Positions 59,045 to 64,000 of a stretch of DNA of 64,000 nt are shown in pieces (the stretch's first letter is position 1; each line of letters opens with the position of its first letter). The notes under the pieces were generated by a model that was not told the DNA's origin, did no database searches, and was given only the letters and a program-made list of their open reading frames with translations. Both the position numbers and the translations under genes were made by a program. Source of the DNA: Sequoia sempervirens (taxonomy: Eukaryota; Streptophyta; Pinopsida; Cupressales; Cupressaceae); assembly GCA_007258455.2 (NCBI GenBank), contig VDFB02321259.1:181501-245500 (forward strand), read 5' to 3'.

Positions 59045-59600
59045 ATCGTTCTACCAAGAAGATGGATAAATATAAATCCCCCATGCAAGGAGTGGAGGTA
59101 GATAAGGATGGTTTTGTGCCTATTAAGTCTCAAAACAAGAATAGAGGCCTCAAGAGGACCTTTAAAGATAGGTAGAAAGAGGAATCATTCAATAGGTTTG
59201 AGGCTTTAGAGGGCTTGGTTCAAGAGGAAGGGGCCTCCATTAACATGAAAGCTACAAATAGCTCTATTATTAAGAAATGTTTGGTGGACCATTCAAATGT
59301 TATTTCTAGTCTGACCCAGAAGGGGGTCAAATGGATCACTTGGTTGTTGATATCCCTTCCTCAATTTCTAGTTGTGGGGGAATTGGCATATTGTCATAAA
59401 TAAATATCGTACATATTCCTCTTGTTTTTGGGTTCATGAATGCAAATATTATTGAGTCCTATTTTGGGTCTTCATGAAAAAATCCCCAAAAAGGGCACTC
59501 TAGAGAATCCTCTTAAAGAAGGAAGAAGGACTAAGAAAAGGTTAATACAATTGGGGAGACGTTGGTTGAGTTTGGATTGATGAGGACTATCAATTCTCAC
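59045..59600 (+). pseudogene. LINE ORF1 C-terminal tail
   Basis: The frame reads PHRSTKKMDKYKSPMQGVEV, then DKDGFVPIKSQNKNRGLKRT. A TAG follows near 59,173, then EESFNRFEALEGLVQEEG. 'DGFV-x-V/I' followed by a basic patch and 'NRFEALE' is usual for plant LINE ORF1 tails. It joins in sense with 56,720-57,459 across the solo LTR. Confidence 0.7.
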
Positions 59601-59619
59601 TTCTCCCAGTCCTAATGAT

Positions 59620-60330
59620 GATTGTGATATCTTAGAATGTAAGGTTTATGAATAGCATCCCTAGACAAAATGATATTCATGATTTGATTCGTATTCGCTC
59701 TCCTTATTTGGTTTTCTTTCAAGATACTAAATTGTCTGTTGATAGTTTGTTGAGTTTGATTTCTAAGATCTAGAGTAAAAGTTTATTTCATTGTGTGGGG
59801 GTAGAAGGTGGCTCATGGGGACTTGCTTGCTTATGGGATTTGCACAAATCTATTCCTCTTTGGTGTCGTTTAGACAGATGCTCTATTTCCCTTATTGCTT
59901 TTAGTTTGAAGTTAGGTGAGAGAATTCTTCTTTCTAATATTTATGCTCCTATGAAGCTTCTTGGAAAGGCTCACTTGTGGTCTCAGATTAATTTTTTGCA
60001 TTTATTGGAGCCATTTCTTCCTTGGATTATAGCAAGCGATTTTAATGCTATCTTGTCTCTAGATGAGAAAATGAGTGAGACTCCCCATTTGGATCTCTCC
60101 ATAGACCTCATGCAAGACAAGGTGGCCAACTTATATGAATTTAGTGGATATCAAACCTTTGAAAGGGTTGTTTACCTAGAAAAATAGGAGGACTAGGCAT
60201 GCTACCATTTCTTAAAGGTTAGACAGTTTTTGGTGTCCAATTTTTTGGTTGGTGACAAACAAATGACTAGTTCTTAGATTTTGGATTAGCGGGGCTTAGA
60301 TCACTAGCCAATCAAACTCTCTAGTTGTAT
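59620..60330 (+). pseudogene. LINE ORF2: endonuclease domain
   Basis: The translation starts IS-stop-NVRFMNSIPRQNDIHDLI (usual form SWNVRG, W changed to TAG at 59,633-59,635). It continues with VFFQDTKL (usual QETKL), SLKLGERILLSNIYAPMK, and WIIASDFNAILSLDEKMSET at about 60,030-60,080 (usual GDFNAI). This is the order of an AP-like endonuclease, which nicks target DNA to prime LINE integration. The open frame 59,795-60,187 covers its middle. The domain is dead from stops and changed key residues. Confidence 0.85.
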
Positions 60331-60859
60331 GGTGAGGTTATCTGAAAGGAAGTCTTTTAAATTCTAACTTATGTGGTTTTGGGATGCTTCTCTCCATGAT
60401 CTGATCTCTGTGTAGTGGAGGTATGGAAATCCTACTTTTCTTACTACTATGTATTCCTTTGCAAAAGGCTCCAATATGTCAAATATATGTTGAAACGTTG
60501 GAACATACACCATTTTAGAAATGTTTTTAAGGTAAAAAGGGATTCCCAAGAGAACTTAGACTTCATTACTCAACATATTTGAGCTTAGGGGCTCTCTTAG
60601 GAGTTGAGTAGATTAAAGGTTATGGTTGTGAAGGATGTGGAGGAATGGGAGTTGTGTGAGGAAATGTTTTTGAAGAAAAAGTCCCACATTGATTGGTTGT
60701 AGGAGGAAAGGAATACCTTAGTTTTCCACAATTTGATTAAAGATAGAATGTAGGGAAATATTATAACTTCAATTAAATCCCTGGATGGGGACCCTCTTCT
60801 TTCCTCACTGAGATTTTGAAAGAGTCTATCAAGTTCTTTGCTATTTTTTTTATGATGAT

Positions 60860-61760
60860 TCTCCTCCTTCTAGTGTGGATGAAGATGCAATTTTGGATTC
60901 CATTCCTCCCTTGGTAACTAAGGAAATGAATGGGTCTCTTCTAAAGCCCATCTCTTTGTTGGAACTGGAAAATATTATGTTTAAGATGAAGAAAGGTAAA
61001 GTTGTTATTCTTGATGGGTTCCTAATTGAGTTCTTTTCGGAGTTTTGGGAAGTTGTTAAGCTTGACATTCTTGAAGTTGTTCAAGAATCTCAAAAGAATA
61101 AGAAAATGTTAAGATATTTGAATGGCACCTTCTTGGTTCTCATCCCTAAGCATGAGGGAGCCAATTCTTTGGATCTCTTTAGGCCTATTTCCCTTTGTAA
61201 TGTTGTGTACAAAATAATCACCAAGTCTTTTGCAACAACTTTGAAACTGTGGCCAGATAGGTTAATCTCTAAGGAATAGGGTATATTTATGGCTGGTATA
61301 TAGATTTTGGATGGTTTGGTTATAGTTTTTGAGACTATGCACTCTATGGCTTCCTCCAAGGAGAAGGATATGTTCATTAAGTTTGGTATGGCCAAGGCTT
61401 ATAATTGTGTCAAATAGGATTTTTTAACCAATATTTTGAGAGCTTTTTGATTTGGTAGTGCTTGGATTGAATGGGTTATGAGTTGTGTTATGACTATGTA
61501 CTTATATGTGCTTGTCAATGGTGAGTAGTCTAACCATTTTGGGGCTTCTAGGGACCTTCGGTAAGGGGATCCTCTTTCCCCTTATTAATTTTGATGGAAT
61601 AAGGGCTTCGGAGATTCTTGAAATTTAGGGTGGAGCTTGGTCTCATTCAAGGCTAGTGGTGGGGCAATAATCTTCCCTCCTAGTCCCATCTCTAGTTTGT
61701 GGATGACATAGCATTAATGGGTCTCACAAAAGTGAATGAAGTGGTAAATCTTAGGAAGGC
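60860..61760 (+). pseudogene. LINE ORF2: reverse transcriptase domain
   Basis: A 134-codon frame (60,875-61,279) reads KKGKVVILDGFLIEFFSEFW (usual GKAPGPDGFP), then NGTFLVLIPKHEGANSLDLF and RPISLCNVVYKIITKSFA. The same frame goes on as FIKFGMAKAYNCVK, WIEWVMSC and LR-stop-GDPLSPY. In a shifted frame it reaches L-stop-FVDDIALMG at 61,690-61,719, the catalytic FVDD box. Most in-frame stops are TAG in place of Q or W. It copied LINE RNA at the nicked target. Confidence 0.9.
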
Positions 61761-61979
61761 CTCATATTATTATTTGGTTGCTTTGGGGTAAAGCATCAAT
61801 GAAGGAAAGTATTTTATTTAATTATTTAATACTCCTAATCTTATTTAGAAGAGGATTGCAAGTATTCTTAGGTTCCAGATTAGCACACTCCCTTAATTGT
61901 TTATCTTTGCATTCCTCTAGTTGTTCATTCGTTACCTTGATTGTTTTGGCAGGATATTATTGAGAAGTTTTGAAAAAGG

Positions 61980-62740
61980 GTTAGTCATTGGATGTGTAGA
62001 TGGATCTCTACTATAGGTAGAGTGAATCGTTTGAAGTCTATGGTTCAAACTCTCTTGTTGTACATTTGCTTTGTTTTATCGACCCTTTCTAGCTTTACGA
62101 AATACGTTGAGGCTCTCTATCAAAAATTTCTTTGGTTTGATAATCTTCTTTCTTGGAAGTGGATTTTCATCAATTGGGATACATTTTTTGTCATCTAACG
62201 CATGAGGGTGGTCCTAGATTGTGTCAAGCTGATTTAAATGGGAAAGTTTTGGCAACAAAACTATATTACAGATGGTGTTCTCAATAGTAGTAGACTTAGG
62301 CTAAGATGCTCACATCCAAATATCTTAGGGTTGTGGATGGTGAGGATGTTCCTACATATAGCCTAATGGGTAAGGGATCTATGGTTTGGAGCACCCTCAA
62401 TATGGGAGGCAAGTAGATTAAGAAAGGACTATTCTCAATTTACAATAGGGATTTAGAGGCTCTTTTGTAGTTTTATTCTTGGGATGGGCATCCTCCTATT
62501 ATGTCTACCCATCCTCACTTGTGAGACCTATGTAAGAATTTTATTGATTTTGTTTGGGCTCATGTGGTGGATTTTAAATCCCCCCAGGTTCTGGACTAGG
62601 CCATGATGTATAGGTGGAAGGACTCACATGAGTGGTCACCTGGACGGTTAATGGAGGATCATAAGGAGCTTGCCAACATCTTGGATGGTAGGGTTTGTAA
62701 CTCTCTATTGGAAAGGGGGTTGATGCAAGAAGTTGGGTAC
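61980..62740 (+). pseudogene. LINE ORF2 C-terminal region
   Basis: The frame at 61,992-62,198 (CRWISTIGRVNRLKSMVQTL, then LWFDNLLSWKWIFINWDTFF) has the layout of the region after RT in plant L1 elements ('LSWAGRV-x-L-x-K...FLW...WVKWD'). Degraded continuation is visible to about 62,740. No RNase H is seen. Confidence 0.7.
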
Positions 62741-62750
62741 ACAAAAAGCT

Positions 62751-63590
62751 CAAAAAGTGGAAATGTTTTTACAGTTTTTTAGAATTTGTCACACTTGGAC
62801 TGAAAAATTGAGGCACTTCCACAATTAATCTTAAAAAAGTTCAGTAATATGAAATTTATCATTTTGAATCTAGTTTCCAAATATATAAATTATTAAAATA
62901 CCCAGTTTATAGAAATTACATTTTGATAAGGATCTATAAAAACCACTTTTTAAAAGTCCCTTTTTTTTACCATACCAAGCAGGTGTACGGACAACACTTT
63001 TTGACCCAAATAAAATTATTTTGCTAATTCCTTTTAGGAAAAGAGAGCTAACAACATGAAGTTTGGTTTGGATTTTTTTTTGTAATTTTTGGTTGAATAT
63101 TTTTTTTTTATTAAATTTTTATTGGCCTTAATTGATGTTTTTTCAAATCAACGTGTACGGACAACATAATTGGACCTAAACAAAATATTTTTTGACTCTT
63201 TTTTTTTATTGTGTAGAGAATTGTCTAAAGTTTGGTCCCATATAATTTTTTTTACAAGAAAATCAACCAATAAAAAGTTATTAAAAAACAAAAAAACCTA
63301 ATATTTCAAGTTTAAGGACTAGTTTGCTTAGAAATTAATTAAAAAATAGCAAACATAATCCAATTTTAACAAAAATTATATATTTACAAAGTAGACATTG
63401 TGTTCTCTAATGGGTTTTAATTTTATAGACTCATTCAGAAAAAAAGTCCATCATCTATGTTGTCAAAGTTGGACATTCTTCTTCAATCTACCTTAGTTTT
63501 TTAGTTGCAGGTCAAAGGCTAAGGCTCGGATTGCCAAGCCTTTTCCGAGCCTAAAACCGAGGCAGCATGTGGGTTGGGAATTTTGAAAAA
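62751..63590. repeat. AT-rich DNA with a direct repeat of about 170 bp
   Basis: GTGTACGGACAACA occurs at 62,983 and 63,153. Both are followed by similar sequence ('ttgacccaaataaaat' and 'ttggacctaaacaaaat', then T runs and 'aagtttggt'), so the unit is about 170 bp. No gene. A stem AGGCTCGG/CCGAGCCT lies at 63,522-63,529 and 63,545-63,552. Confidence 0.6.
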
Positions 63591-63603
63591 TAAATACTTT
63601 TTA

Positions 63604-63888
63604 AAACGCGTACGTTTAAAAACACGTACACGTTTTGATTTCAAAACACATATGCGTCAAAAACGCGTATGCGTCTAAAAACACGTACTCGTTTTGATTC
63701 AAAATGCATACGCGTTTAAAAGTATTTATTTTTTTAAATAATTAATTTTCATGTGTTATAAAACGTGTATGCACTATCAAACACATACATGTTATAACGC
63801 GTACGCGTTTGATAGTGCATACGCGTTTTTTAGGATCGGGTACCCGATCCTAAATGCATACGCATTTTTTTAATAACGCGTACGCGAT
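63604..63888. repeat. CpG-dense array of ACGCGTACGCGT-like palindromes
   Basis: About a dozen variants of a/g-c-(a/g)-c-g-t-a-c-g-c-g-t in runs of A or T, for example at 63,604-63,615, 63,660-63,672, 63,796-63,810, 63,816-63,826 and 63,875-63,886. By hand I count about 27 CpG in 285 bp, against a very CpG-poor window. Many units are self-complementary. Between them sits the 26-bp palindrome at 63,829-63,854. Confidence 0.85.
63829..63854. other. perfect 26-bp palindrome
   Basis: TTTAGGATCGGGT followed at once by its reverse complement, with no spacer. Confidence 0.95.
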
Positions 63889-64000
63889 TTCTGTGAGATT
63901 TTTTTTTTGGCCGAAACTTCCCCTCTTTGTGTACCCAACTTCTTTCTTTTACCCAAGCGATGTTCTACCTTAGGGAGATGACAAGAAAATAAAAATCACT

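Larger units (their letters stand above)
56690..62750 (+). mobile_element. L1-type LINE retrotransposon relic, second copy
   Basis: It carries, in order, ORF1 with DUF4283 and a zinc knuckle (56,720-57,459), an ORF1 tail after a solo LTR (59,045-59,400), an endonuclease (59,620-60,330), reverse transcriptase (60,860-61,760) and the C-terminal region (61,980-62,740). All parts lie on the plus strand and are disabled by stops. I could not define a poly(A) end or target duplication. Confidence 0.88.

Noticed and set aside
59795..60187. A host endonuclease/exonuclease/phosphatase gene
   Set aside because: It lies in order between LINE ORF1 and RT and has LINE-type motifs with stops on both sides.

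Overview
The window looks like intergenic DNA from a very large gymnosperm nuclear genome, probably a conifer of the cypress group. I see no intact host gene. Nearly everything recognisable is a decayed or nested mobile element. The organism call rests on a plastid insert (45,495-46,638) whose broken matK reads like the Cupressaceae form (for example [16 protein letters not shown]). It is supported by the AT-rich, long-decayed retrotransposon background, plant L1-type LINE relics with DUF4283 ORF1, and a Tat-type Ty3/gypsy element. No CRISPR, operon or bacterial signal is present.

Layout. 1-4,400: an unrecognised multi-kilobase coding relic with a coiled-coil stretch. 4,400-7,477: no gene seen. 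7,478-17,060: one copy of an LTR family (here 'B') with a leader, probable Copia LTR sequence carrying a 24-bp minisatellite, and a broken ORF with an acidic region, a retropepsin-like domain, a G-patch and an H-H-C knuckle-like motif. A second B LTR begins near 17,060 and is split at 17,403 by element A.

Element A, 17,404-38,820 (21,417 bp, minus strand): a complete LTR retrotransposon with LTRs of about 1.27 kb, a near-matching 5-bp target duplication, primer-binding site and polypurine tract. Its gag-pol runs on the minus strand from 34,815 to 24,528 (gag, protease, RT-RNase H, a second RNase H, integrase). A plant mobile domain relic lies antisense downstream of pol. A 1,197-bp stretch spanning the 3' half of gag is present three times in exact tandem. 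The interrupted B LTR resumes at 38,821-40,328.

40,329-45,311: another B-family internal region (protease-like, G-patch), then an inverted B-type LTR. Element C, 45,312-53,645 (plus strand): a second complete LTR element with a perfect CTATA duplication and one short ORF but no pol. Its 5' LTR holds a terminal-inverted-repeat element with a 4-bp target duplication; that element was hit by plastid DNA and by a second copy of itself. 53,646-62,750: LINE relics, a third inverted copy of the TIR element, and a solo LTR inside LINE ORF1. 62,750-64,000: AT-rich DNA ending in a CpG-dense array of ACGCGTACGCGT-like palindromes.

The nesting gives a relative order: A is younger than the B LTR it splits; TIR copy 1 is younger than LTR C; the plastid insert and TIR copy 2 are younger than TIR copy 1; the solo LTR is younger than the LINE. 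All boundaries were read by eye. Where I give exact positions, both sides of a junction were compared with an uninterrupted copy; others are approximate and said to be so.
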